Shown piece by piece: positions 52,004-60,770 of a stretch of DNA of 64,000 nt. The DNA lies in contig JADJQZ010000001.1 in NCBI GenBank assembly GCA_016712465.1, positions 682,001 to 746,000 on the forward strand, in the 5' to 3' direction. Made by a program: the position numbers and the translations under genes. Every line of letters begins with the position of its first letter. Positions within the stretch are counted from its first letter, which is position 1. The DNA is from Candidatus Obscuribacter sp. GTDB lineage: Bacteria > Cyanobacteriota > Vampirovibrionia > Obscuribacterales > Obscuribacteraceae. The notes beneath the pieces are model-generated. The model was not told the origin of the DNA. It made no database searches and worked only from the letters and a program-made list of their open reading frames with translations.

Positions 52004-55000
52004 CTTTTCGCCTGCTCCTTTGCCTGTCCTTCCAGTCGGGCTTCCGAGTCGAGGAAAGCCTGTTTGAGTTTTTCTAAAGTCTCTTCCTCTGGCTTCTCCC
52101 ATAGTCCTCGCTGTGCTGCTTCCAGGAGCCTTTCCGAGATTGAATTGAGCGCCCAGGGATTGCTTCTTTCGATGAAGCGGCGAATTTCTTCACTGAAAAC
52201 ATACTCTTGTGCCACTTTCTCGTACATCCAGTCGTCCATGACTTTTGCAGTGGCATCGAAGCCGAAAAGATAGTCCACGGTGGCAGCCAGTTCCAGCGCG
52301 CCTTTGTAGCCATGCTCGGTCATGGCCCTGAGCCATTTGGGATTGACGACGCGGGAGCGGAAGACCCGGTAGGATTCTTCCTTTAGATCGCGCACCCGAC
52401 CGCGTCCCGGATCGCTGCTGTCTCCGAAGTATTGTTTCGGCTTTCTGCCTGTGAGGCTGTATATGGTGGCAATCATGCCGCCGTGGAATTGCAGGTAGTC
52501 ATCGCTGTCGAAGATGTCGTGCTCTCGATTGTCTTGATTATGGATGGCGATTTCCACCTGGGTAAGACCTCTGGCGAAGTCGTCCCGGGCTTCCCGTCCG
52601 GCGCTGCTGCGACTGTAGGCATAGCCGCCCCAGTTGAGATAGGTATTGGCAAATTCATGCTCGTCCTGCCAGTTTTTCTCTTGAATGAGACCGAGTATGC
52701 CCGCTCCGTAGCTGCCCGGTTTGGAGCCGAAGATGCGATAGGCTGCTCTTTCTTCCGCCTGGGTAGCCGGCACGCCTGCCTCCTTGAGTTCCTTCAGTGT
52801 GTGCAAGTAGTGCTTGCGTACATAGTTCATTTCTTCCGGTTCGTCCAGGTTTGCTACCAGTCTCACGGCATCGTCCACCAGGTAGATGAGGTGGCTGAAG
52901 GCATCGCGGAAGAAACCGCTGATGCGGGTAATGACATTGATGCGGGGGCGCTTCAATTCGTTCAGGGGGATTATTTTAAGACCGATGACGCGCCTGTTTT
53001 CCGCCTGCCATATGGGTTCTACACCCATCAGATAGAGTACCTGGGCGATGTCGTCGCCGCTGGTGCGCATGGCGCTGGTGCCCCAGGCGCTCAAACTGAC
53101 ACTTTCGGGATAGACTTTGTTTTCTTTCAGGTACTTTTCCAGCACCTGCCCGGCCAGTTGCTTGCCCACATTCCAGGCGGAGGCGGAAGGCAGACTGCGC
53201 GGATCTACGGAATAGAAGTTTCTGCCCGTGGGTAACACGTGAGCCATGCCTCTGGTGGGGGCTCCGCTGGGACCCGGCGGAATGAAGCGGCCATCCAAGG
53301 CGGCCAGTATGTTCTGGATTTCCTGGCTGGTTTTAGCCAGGTCGGGCACCAGGGTGCGGCAGATATAAACGAGCACGCTCTCCAGGCTCTCGGCGGTGCT
53401 TTCTCTCAGACCTTTGCCCAGGCGGTTTTCTATAGTCTGTTGCAGATTCCCAGCTTGAAATCTGCTTTTGAGCAGATCGTCCAGGAGTTCTCGGCTGAGC
53501 TGGTAGATGGCCTCGAGACCATCTCCGGCCGTGAAGATGGGGCGGCTGAGTCGCTCTAATTGAGCCGGTCTTTCGGCCAGCTTCTGACCGGGCTTTTTCA
53601 AGAAAGCTTCCAGATCGAGATCGAGGTAGGCCGCCACTGCTTGCGGTAGAGCCGGTAATTGCAGGTTGGGCAAGCGGGTGAGGGCGAAGAGCATGTCCAC
53701 GAGTTTTTCTTCTTGTGGGGGCGCTCCCAATACGTGGAGACCGCCGCGTATTTCCGCTACGCCCAGTTCGCAGAGATAGCCGTCTATTTCCTGGATTACG
53801 TGGGAGACCCGGGAGGCATTCATGGAGGCCAGGCTTTCCGGCACACCTACTTCGTTGAGGGGCAGGGCTTCAGCAGCGTGACTGTGGTCATGTTCGTGGT
53901 CATGATCGTGGTCATGGTCGTGATCATGTTCGTGGTCGTGGTCATGCTCGTGAGCATGTTCATGTTCATGGTCGTGGTCGTGGTCATGCTCGTGATCATG
54001 TTCATGGTCGTGGTCATGTTCGTGGTCATGATCGTGCTCGGACAGTTCGTGGCCGATAACCGCAGCCAGGTCGTGTTCAAGGCTGGCTTCTTGCATGAGC
54101 TGCCAGATTTGTTGCTGCAGTAGCGGCAATTTGGCCGGGTCCAGCAATTCCACCTGGTAGTATTCATCCACCAATTGCACCAGTTGCGAGAGCACGCCGT
54201 AGTTGTCGGCGGTGGTCATGGGCGGCGTCAAGTGATCAACGATGACGGCATGGCTTCTACGTTTTGCCTGGGAGCCTTCGCCTGGGTCGTTGATAATGAA
54301 GGGATAAATCAGAGGGGTATCGCCGAAGAGAGCATCTGGGAAACAATTTTGTGATAAACCCACGCCTTTGCCGGGCAGCCACTCCAGAGTGCCGTGCTTG
54401 CCCATATGAACTACGGCATCGGCGCCGAAGTATTGATTTATCCAGAGGTAGACGGCAGCGTAGTGGTGCGTGGGCGGTAAGTCCGGCTTGTGATAGATAG
54501 CATTGGGGTCCATGCCGTAGCCACGAGGCGGTTGCAGAATTACGACGGCATTGCCCAGATTGAAACCTGCCACGAGTAGATTGTCTTCCGCATCCAGATA
54601 GGCTTCTCCCGGGGGCTCTCCCCACTTCTCCACCATGGATTTCTGAAGGGCTTCCGGCAGCGTCCGGAAAAATTCCAGGTAGTCGTGCCTGGTCACTTTA
54701 CCCAGGCACTGCCTGGTCTGTTCTTCCGTGAGAAATTGTTCGTCATAAGAGCACAGGGCTATTAAGTCGTGAATGAGTTTGTCGCCGTCATCGGGGACTT
54801 TCTTAAAGGCATAGCCCTGTGCTTGCATTTCCTTCAGCAGCACGATCAGTGATGCGGGTGAGTCCAGCCCCACGGCATTGCCTATTTGGGATGCTTTGGA
54901 GCTGGAGTTTGTGAGGACGAAGGCGACTTTTTTCTCCTGGTTGGGGAGCTTCCTTAGTCTCACAATACGGGCCGTCAGTTTGGCCAGGCGGTCCACTCTA

Positions 55001-56067
55001 TCTGCAGGACTTTCGTAGAGCGCCGCGCTTTCTCCATCCTGACCGCGGAAGCAGACGGGATGAGTAATGATGCGGCCGTCGAATTCAGGCAGGACTACAT
55101 TCATGGCCGTATCGAGGGGGCTCAGTCCACGGCTGGAGTTTTCCCATTGCTCCATGGTCATAGTACTGCAAATTGCCTGCAATATGGGGACAGAATCTTG
55201 TTGCGGCGCTGCCTCTAGCGCATCACCGTATTCGGAAGCGGAGAAGGAGGTGGTATTGATAATGGTGTCGAGGGTGATACCGTAGGCATCAAGTTGGGCT
55301 AGGGCCAGGGCTTTTCCTTCTTCATTTAGGCAACGCAATGAGGCAGTGTAGATGCCTATGGCGCAAAGCCCATGTTCTTCCAGGTCCGAAATAATGGCGT
55401 CCACAAACTTGAGATTGCCGCTCAGCCAGTGAGCTCGGTAAAACAGAACGGCCACTAGGCCATGGTAATTTTCCGTTTTGAAGTCACCCAGAAGCTTCCG
55501 GCAATCTTTGCTGCCGTGATAGAAGCCGTGGTCCGGCAGGGTTCTGGGCGCTGCGTAGCCGAAGCTGGTGAATAAGAGCGAATCAGCCAGGAAGGTCAGA
55601 CATTCTTTCAAATTCTCTACACCGCCGCAAGCAAAGTAGTGCCTGGTGGCTTCCAGGGTTTCACTACTCACGGTGGAGAGGCAGGCTAGATCGGCGTTTG
55701 GTTCGGCGGTGCCGCTCAACATGAGTAGCGCCGCGCCATTATTCTCTCCTGCTGCCAGTATTTCTGAAAGACCGGCGATACTGCCGCTGTCTCCCAGGGC
55801 ACGCACAATGACAATCTTGGCCGTCTTGAGATGATGGGCCAGATCTTGCCAATAGCTTACGTCGTTTTCGCGGCCTTGTAGATCTACCGCCACGGTGGTA
55901 GGGAAGTCTGCCGGAAGTGTTTCGCACAGCCGGCGGTGACAGAGAAGGTCGCTGTGGGCATGACTCAGGAGCAGAATTTCAGTGGCGGTGTTGGCTTGAT
56001 CTTTCAAAGTTTTTCCATAAACAAAAACGACCTGGCGATGCCAGATCGAAACCACAAGCCTTTGCAT
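52000..56067 (-). CDS. cobN: Cobaltochelatase large subunit CobN, with His-rich insertion
   Basis: 1355 residues from ATG 56067. ATG 56109 and 56097 are possible starts; AGGAGG just before 56097 is too close to it, so the start is uncertain. CobN/BchH features: QPPRGYGMDPNAIYHKPDLP, HMGKHGTLEWLPGKGVGLS, HVLPTGRNFYSVDPRSLPS, VGKQLAGQVL, LSAWGTSAMRTSGDDIAQ and YVRKHYLHTLKEL. A His/Asp/Glu insertion (about 678-730) interrupts it. CobN inserts cobalt with the ChlID-type ATPase. It is the first gene after the riboswitch. Confidence 0.92.
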   Translation of the reverse strand: MQRLVVSIWHRQVVFVYGKTLKDQANTATEILLLSHAHSDLLCHRRLCETLPADFPTTVAVDLQGRENDVSYWQDLAHHLKTAKIVIVRALGDSGSIAGLSEILAAGENNGAALLMLSGTAEPNADLACLSTVSSETLEATRHYFACGGVENLKECLTFLADSLLFTSFGYAAPRTLPDHGFYHGSKDCRKLLGDFKTENYHGLVAVLFYRAHWLSGNLKFVDAIISDLEEHGLCAIGIYTASLRCLNEEGKALALAQLDAYGITLDTIINTTSFSASEYGDALEAAPQQDSVPILQAICSTMTMEQWENSSRGLSPLDTAMNVVLPEFDGRIITHPVCFRGQDGESAALYESPADRVDRLAKLTARIVRLRKLPNQEKKVAFVLTNSSSKASQIGNAVGLDSPASLIVLLKEMQAQGYAFKKVPDDGDKLIHDLIALCSYDEQFLTEEQTRQCLGKVTRHDYLEFFRTLPEALQKSMVEKWGEPPGEAYLDAEDNLLVAGFNLGNAVVILQPPRGYGMDPNAIYHKPDLPPTHHYAAVYLWINQYFGADAVVHMGKHGTLEWLPGKGVGLSQNCFPDALFGDTPLIYPFIINDPGEGSQAKRRSHAVIVDHLTPPMTTADNYGVLSQLVQLVDEYYQVELLDPAKLPLLQQQIWQLMQEASLEHDLAAVIGHELSEHDHDHEHDHDHEHDHEHDHDHDHEHEHAHEHDHDHEHDHDHDHDHDHEHDHSHAAEALPLNEVGVPESLASMNASRVSHVIQEIDGYLCELGVAEIRGGLHVLGAPPQEEKLVDMLFALTRLPNLQLPALPQAVAAYLDLDLEAFLKKPGQKLAERPAQLERLSRPIFTAGDGLEAIYQLSRELLDDLLKSRFQAGNLQQTIENRLGKGLRESTAESLESVLVYICRTLVPDLAKTSQEIQNILAALDGRFIPPGPSGAPTRGMAHVLPTGRNFYSVDPRSLPSASAWNVGKQLAGQVLEKYLKENKVYPESVSLSAWGTSAMRTSGDDIAQVLYLMGVEPIWQAENRRVIGLKIIPLNELKRPRINVITRISGFFRDAFSHLIYLVDDAVRLVANLDEPEEMNYVRKHYLHTLKELKEAGVPATQAEERAAYRIFGSKPGSYGAGILGLIQEKNWQDEHEFANTYLNWGGYAYSRSSAGREARDDFARGLTQVEIAIHNQDNREHDIFDSDDYLQFHGGMIATIYSLTGRKPKQYFGDSSDPGRGRVRDLKEESYRVFRSRVVNPKWLRAMTEHGYKGALELAATVDYLFGFDATAKVMDDWMYEKVAQEYVFSEEIRRFIERSNPWALNSISERLLEAAQRGLWEKPEEETLEKLKQAFLDSEARLEGQAKEQAKR
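53878..54036 (-). repeat. His/Asp alternating repeat in cobN
   Basis: 159 bases in frame, coding 53 residues with His at every second position (HDHDHEHDHDH-type; the rest Asp, Glu and one Ala and one Ser). DNA is an imperfect (CAC/CAT GAC/GAA) tandem repeat. It probably binds cobalt or nickel near the chelatase. Confidence 0.9.
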
Positions 56068-56137
56068 GTCCCCGGGGGGGTATACATAAACAAGCATTCC
56101 TCCTTGCATCGAAGAGGGGATACTGAATTTGACTTCT

Positions 56138-56285
56138 CAGGTGGGTATCCTGGCTTGCCTATTGAGGCTACAGTTGCGAGACAGCGGTGGCGTTACCACA
56201 CTTCCCCCACGTGCTCCCTAAATTTGAAATTTAGTGGCTTACACAAGCTGAGTGGTTAAAGAAAGTAAGTGTTTCCTCCACCAGA
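56138..56285 (-). promoter_or_regulatory. Cobalamin (AdoCbl) riboswitch
   Basis: On the minus strand the conserved parts appear in order: GGTGG, GCCACTAAA, GGGGGAAGTGTGGT, the universal CGCAACTGT, a GCCT/AGGC hairpin, then the B12 box AAGCCAGGATACC and CCACCT. A perfect 8-bp hairpin (CTAAATTT around G, 56218-56234) lies in the variable arm. It sits between the cobQ end and cobN, with cobN's ribosome site about 30 bases downstream, so it should repress the whole cobN-to-cbiA run when adenosylcobalamin is plentiful. Confidence 0.92.
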
Positions 56286-56338
56286 GTTATCTGACGACTT
56301 GGCAATTATAGAGTGCCTCCAGGCATGAGGGATGGTTA

Positions 56339-57844
56339 TTACATTCCTTTTAGAGAGCAGTTGCCGTGCTCTTGCAGTTCATTCAAGAGGCTGTCCAATT
56401 TGAGGGAGGTTTCCATGGCATCAGCGATTCGGTCGAGATTTTCCAATCTTACCTTTTGATAGTCGCTTACTGCGGCATCTTTTAAGCCGAACCAGGAAAG
56501 CAAGGACTGAAGAGCGTTTTCGTCATCGAAGATGCCATGCAAATAAGTCCCGAGTATTTGTTCATCTTCTGAAATTGCACCGTCTGTAGTGTTTACGAAC
56601 TTTACAAGTGGTCTTTCCAGGGCTTTGCCGGTTGTAATTCCCATATGAATTTCGTAGCCGCGCACTGCCGCATCGTCCAGGGTAAGAGTGCCGCTGACAA
56701 GGGTGAGGGTCTTATTGGCCAGCATGGTGGTCTCAAGATCAAGAAGACCCAGGCATTCGGTTCTGGCGCTGGTGCTTTCCAGAGCATCCGGGTCGTAAAG
56801 AGTTTTCCCGAGCATTTGAAAACCGCCGCAGATGCCCATGACTTTTCCACCATAGCGGAGATGGCGTCTGATTTCTGCTGCAAACCCGGAGCGTTGAAGC
56901 CAGGCGAGATCTTTTGCAACGCTTCTTGAGCCCGGCAGGACGATTAAGTCGAATCCCCTGAGACTGTCGCCGCTGTGTATGTAGGTTAAGTCTACTTGCG
57001 GATGGAGGGTAAGGGCGTCGAAGTCGGTGGAATTACTCAATTTGGGGAAGCGCAATACGGCTACTTTCAACTTCTGCAAGTTGCGCTTGGTAGCTTCTGT
57101 TTCTCGTTCAAGATTGGTGGTTTGACTGAGGCTGTCTTCTGCCTCCATATAAAGATTTTCCAGATAAGGCAGCACCCCCAGCACCGGTTTGCCGGTTTCC
57201 TTTTCCAGCCAGTCTATACCCGGCTGCAATATGGCGATGTCGCCGCGAAATTTGTTGATGATAAAACCTTTGATGCGAGCCCGTTCTGAAGTTGAAAGCA
57301 GGGCCATGGTGCCCACTATTTGAGCAAAGACGCCGCCCCTGTCGATGTCAGCAACCAGTATTACCGGGCAATCGACGGCCTCAGCAAAGCCCATATTGGC
57401 AATGTCGCCCTGGCGTAAGTTAATCTCAGCCGGACTGCCTGCACCTTCCACCACAATCACGGCGTACTGTTTTGTCAGTCTGGCAAAGGCTTCCATGACT
57501 GTATATCTTGCTTGCGGTTTGAAGTCGTGAAAATCGCAAGCGTTCATGGTCTTAAATGCCTTGCCGGCCAGTATGACCTGGGCGCCGCAGTCGGTAAGGG
57601 GTTTTAAGAGCACCGGATTCATATCGCTATGGGCTTCTACTTCACAGGCGAGCGCCTGGGTAGCCTGGGCTCGCCCAATTTCGCCGCCGTCTTTGGTGAC
57701 TACGCTGTTCAAAGACATATTTTGTGGTTTGAAGGGGGCCACGCTCAGACCCCGGCGCTTCAAGATTCGACATAAGCCGGCCGCCACGAGACTCTTGCCG
57801 GCGTTGGAACTGGTACCTTGTATCATTAATGTGTTTTTCAGCAT
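56339..57844 (-). CDS. cobQ: Adenosylcobyric acid synthase (CobQ/CbiP)
   Basis: 501 residues from ATG 57844; GTG 57865 is an alternative. Amidates carboxylates b, d, e and g of adenosylcobyrinate a,c-diamide. P-loop MIQGTSSNAGKSLVAAGLCR, FKPQNMSLNS, VVEGAGSPAEINLR and DRGGVFAQIVGT; the C-terminal glutaminase domain has its nucleophile in MGICGGFQMLGK and the His near SGTYLHGIFDDE. It is upstream of the riboswitch and divergent from cbiB with 28 bases between starts. Confidence 0.96.
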   Translation of the reverse strand: MLKNTLMIQGTSSNAGKSLVAAGLCRILKRRGLSVAPFKPQNMSLNSVVTKDGGEIGRAQATQALACEVEAHSDMNPVLLKPLTDCGAQVILAGKAFKTMNACDFHDFKPQARYTVMEAFARLTKQYAVIVVEGAGSPAEINLRQGDIANMGFAEAVDCPVILVADIDRGGVFAQIVGTMALLSTSERARIKGFIINKFRGDIAILQPGIDWLEKETGKPVLGVLPYLENLYMEAEDSLSQTTNLERETEATKRNLQKLKVAVLRFPKLSNSTDFDALTLHPQVDLTYIHSGDSLRGFDLIVLPGSRSVAKDLAWLQRSGFAAEIRRHLRYGGKVMGICGGFQMLGKTLYDPDALESTSARTECLGLLDLETTMLANKTLTLVSGTLTLDDAAVRGYEIHMGITTGKALERPLVKFVNTTDGAISEDEQILGTYLHGIFDDENALQSLLSWFGLKDAAVSDYQKVRLENLDRIADAMETSLKLDSLLNELQEHGNCSLKGM

Positions 57845-57872
57845 AGCAATCAGGGATTCTTTCACGCCGCCG

Positions 57873-58883
57873 ATGAAAATTGCTACATCCCCGCTCTTGG
57901 TTGTGCCGGCGCTCGTGCTGGACGAAATGCTTGGTGAGCCTCAAGGTTGGCACCCCCTTGCAGTTTTTGGCAGAGAGGCGGAAAAAATAGAAGATTTCTT
58001 TCATCCTTTGGCAAGGGAGGCTAATGGCAATCTCGCCAACAAATCTAACTCGACCGGAAATCTTGCCAAAAGACTGAGAACCAATCTTGCCGGACTCCTG
58101 GCTGTGAGCCAGTGCGTGGTGCCGCCGGTGGTGCTGCTCTGCCGCTTGCGCAAGCAAGGTAGAAACATTCCCCTGTTCTGTCATCTTCTTGATGTGATTG
58201 TTCTTTACGCTTGCATTGCTCCCAGCAGTCTTCGCGAGCATGGTATGTGCGTGCATGAGGCTCTGGTAAATGGTTCTCTGGCTGAGGCCAGAACAGCCGT
58301 AGGTCGCATAGTCAGCCGTGACACAGCCTCCCTCAATGAGGAGGGTGTGGCCGTGGCCGCTGTGGAGTCGCTTCTTGAGAACGGCAGTGATGCCATTTTT
58401 GGTGCCTTGTTCTGGTTTGCGTTGGCCGGTGCGCCGGGCGCGCTCTTCTATCGCCTCGTGAATACTCTCGATGCCATGTGGGGTTATCGCAATGAACGCT
58501 ACTCGGACTTTGGCTGGGCGGCGGCCAGGCTTGACGATCTGCTCAACTTTATACCGGCCAGACTGACCGCTTTTACCTATGCCCTTTGCGGAGACAGCGA
58601 AATGTCGCTCCACTGCTTGCGGGAGCAAGGGCGCACATGGTACAGCCCCAATGCCGGCCCGGTTATGGCTGCCGGCGCCGGTGCCCTTAATTTGAGCCTG
58701 GGTGGTGATGCCGTATACGGTGGCAAAGTCAAGAGCCGGCCCGTGCTCGGTAGCGGTCCTCGTCCCTGTGCCGAGGACATCAAGCGGGCGGTGAAGCTGG
58801 TGAAGAAGTCGCTTAAAGTCTGGGTCTGTCTTTCGGTTCTGGGAGGGGTGCTGGCAATTGCAACACGGCGGCAATCTCGTTGA
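57873..58883 (+). CDS. cbiB: Adenosylcobinamide-phosphate synthase CbiB
   Basis: 336 residues from ATG 57873, an integral membrane protein. Attaches aminopropanol phosphate to the f carboxylate of adenosylcobyric acid. Family phrase VVPALVLDEMLGEPQGWHPL at the N-terminus, then VHEALVNGSLAEARTAVGR and VSRDTASLNEEGVAVAAVES, LFYRLVNTLDAMWGYRNERY, FGWAAARLDDLLNFIPARLT and LNLSLGGDAVYGG. It overlaps the aminotransferase gene by 26 bases. Confidence 0.95.
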   Translation: MKIATSPLLVVPALVLDEMLGEPQGWHPLAVFGREAEKIEDFFHPLAREANGNLANKSNSTGNLAKRLRTNLAGLLAVSQCVVPPVVLLCRLRKQGRNIPLFCHLLDVIVLYACIAPSSLREHGMCVHEALVNGSLAEARTAVGRIVSRDTASLNEEGVAVAAVESLLENGSDAIFGALFWFALAGAPGALFYRLVNTLDAMWGYRNERYSDFGWAAARLDDLLNFIPARLTAFTYALCGDSEMSLHCLREQGRTWYSPNAGPVMAAGAGALNLSLGGDAVYGGKVKSRPVLGSGPRPCAEDIKRAVKLVKKSLKVWVCLSVLGGVLAIATRRQSR

Positions 58884-59877
58884 AGCGGAGAGACTTTTCG
58901 GTATCGACCGCAACCAGTGGCTCGACCTCTCCACCGGCATAAGCCCGCTTGCCTATCCGCTTTCGCCGCTTCCGGCAGGGCTCTGGCAACGCCTGCCGCT
59001 CGAAAATAGCGCGCTGCTGTCTGCTGCGGCCGGCTATTACCATTGCTCTTTCCTATTGCCTGTGTCCGGTTCACAGTGGGCTATACAGACCCTGCCCCGG
59101 TTGCGTCAAGGTTGCCGGGTGGCGGTGGCCGGTCCTACTTATGCAGAGCATGCTCAGTGCTGGCAGCGTCATGGGCATGAAGTGCAGGCTGTGCAGACTG
59201 TAAGTCGGGAGCAACTGCTCACGGCAAGCAAAAGCGTGGATGTGCTGGTGCTTGCCAATCCAAATAATCCTACCGGCACCTTGCATGAGAAAGACTTTCT
59301 TCTCGCGCTCTATGAAAATCTGAGAGAGCACCAGGGCTGGCTGCTAGTGGATGAAGCTTTCATGGATTTCGAAGATGCTCAGAGTCTTCTGCCTCTTGTG
59401 GAGTCTTTGCAGGCGGAAGGACTTTTAGTTTTGCGGTCGCCGGGAAAGATATTCGGACTGGCCGGAGCGCGACTGGGCTTTGTCTTCGCCTGGCCGGAGT
59501 TGCTTCACTTGTTGTCTGAAGAGCAGGGACCCTGGGCTCTGCCCGCTCCCTGTCTGGAAGTATTCCGCCCGGCTTTTCTGGATCGCTCCTGGCAGCGCCA
59601 TACATTTGCCGAACTTGAGAGCTTGAGTGGACGCCTACGTGCGCTGCTTTCTTCTTACGGATTGCAAGATAGCGCGGGCACCACTCTCTTTTGCTATGTG
59701 GAAACTTCTCTGGCGCCGGTTATCTATAGGGAGATGGCGGCTCAAGGTGTTTTATTGCGCTTATTCGAGAGCGGGTCTCCGGCTTTGCGCATTGGGCTTC
59801 CCGGCTGCGAGCCCGATTGGCAGCGCTTAAATTCGGCGCTTGCCTCTCTTACCTGCTTGCAAGGCTGTGTCTTGTGA
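58858..59877 (+). CDS. cobD: Threonine-phosphate decarboxylase (CobC/CobD class)
   Basis: 339 residues, TTG start with GGGAGGGG about 10 bases upstream, inside the end of cbiB. The PLP enzyme makes aminopropanol phosphate from threonine phosphate. Typical CobC start QHGGNLVEAERLFGIDRNQW, then LANPNNPTGTLHEKDF, LLVDEAFMDFED and the PLP lysine motif SPGKIFGLAGARLGF. It feeds CbiB directly. Confidence 0.93.
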   Translation: MQHGGNLVEAERLFGIDRNQWLDLSTGISPLAYPLSPLPAGLWQRLPLENSALLSAAAGYYHCSFLLPVSGSQWAIQTLPRLRQGCRVAVAGPTYAEHAQCWQRHGHEVQAVQTVSREQLLTASKSVDVLVLANPNNPTGTLHEKDFLLALYENLREHQGWLLVDEAFMDFEDAQSLLPLVESLQAEGLLVLRSPGKIFGLAGARLGFVFAWPELLHLLSEEQGPWALPAPCLEVFRPAFLDRSWQRHTFAELESLSGRLRALLSSYGLQDSAGTTLFCYVETSLAPVIYREMAAQGVLLRLFESGSPALRIGLPGCEPDWQRLNSALASLTCLQGCVL

Positions 59878-60737
59878 AGCTGGTGCTGCTTGGTGTAGGA
59901 AAGTTGGCCCTGAGCGTGGCTCGGCTTGCGCATGAGAGCGGTGTCGTTCAATCCGTGTATGGTACTACTCGCAGTGCGAAGCGCTTTGCCGAACTGCGGG
60001 ATTCCGGCATCGAGCCTTTGCATTTCTATCAATTGTTCGGGGGTGGCCCCGGGGGTTTGGCGAGGGAGTTCTCAGCGCAGCAGGTTGCCGAATTTCACGA
60101 ACTCTTTGAGGATGCCTGCCTGCTGATCAGCTTTCCTCCCTCGGGCGATTTTTCATATCCGGCTGCCTTTGCGCAATTGTGCCGCAATAGAGCCCGAAGC
60201 GTTATTTACATTTCCTCCACCAGTGTCTATGGTTCACAGACCGGACTTATTGCGGATAGTACCGATGTCTGTGCCGATACGCCACTTGCAGCGGCGCGCC
60301 TGCGGGCGGAGTGCTTCTTTCGAGAAGCCGGAGCCATCGTGCTGAGAGCGCCTGCGCTCTACGGCTTTGATAGAGGCCTTCATCTGCGGCTGCTCTCCGG
60401 CTCCTATGTTTTGCCGCCTCTGGCCGACAACATTGTCTCCCGTATTCATCAAGACGATCTGGGGGCTATTATCCTCTCTGCTTTTAACAAGCTCGCAGCC
60501 GGGGAATGCTATTTGGTCGGGGATAAACTTCCGGCCCGGCATCGGGATGTGTTTCTCTGGCTTTGTGAGCGGCTCAAGCTTGATCCTGCCGGCTTTGCCG
60601 GTAAAAACGCGGGCGGCACTATTCGCGCCGACCGCTCCGTGGATGGTGCAACTATTTTGAAGCGACTAGAATACGAGCTTCGATACCCAGACTATAAAAT
60701 GGGCTACGAGGCTATTTTGAGCAGGCTTGGCCGTTAG
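59874..60737 (+). CDS. NAD(P)-binding SDR/epimerase-like protein
   Basis: 287 residues from GTG 59874, overlapping the cobD stop as GTGA, so it is translationally coupled to it. Rossmann start KLVLLGVGKLALSVARLAHE; the extended-SDR phrase VIYISSTSVYGSQTG includes the YxxxK-type region but the Lys is not evident, and later ERLRAEC-like and FIREAG segments fit NAD-dependent epimerases (YeeZ-like). Its role in cobalamin synthesis is unknown; a step in sugar or nucleotide-loop assembly is a guess. No standard cobalamin gene corresponds to it. Confidence 0.7.
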   Translation: MKLVLLGVGKLALSVARLAHESGVVQSVYGTTRSAKRFAELRDSGIEPLHFYQLFGGGPGGLAREFSAQQVAEFHELFEDACLLISFPPSGDFSYPAAFAQLCRNRARSVIYISSTSVYGSQTGLIADSTDVCADTPLAAARLRAECFFREAGAIVLRAPALYGFDRGLHLRLLSGSYVLPPLADNIVSRIHQDDLGAIILSAFNKLAAGECYLVGDKLPARHRDVFLWLCERLKLDPAGFAGKNAGGTIRADRSVDGATILKRLEYELRYPDYKMGYEAILSRLGR

Positions 60738-60770
60738 TAGAACTTCGCTTTAAGGTCGCTGCCGGAATAA

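Noticed and set aside
57642..58940. Minus-strand frame of 432 codons
   Set aside because: It overlaps cobQ and cbiB, which have clear signatures; its translation shows no domain.
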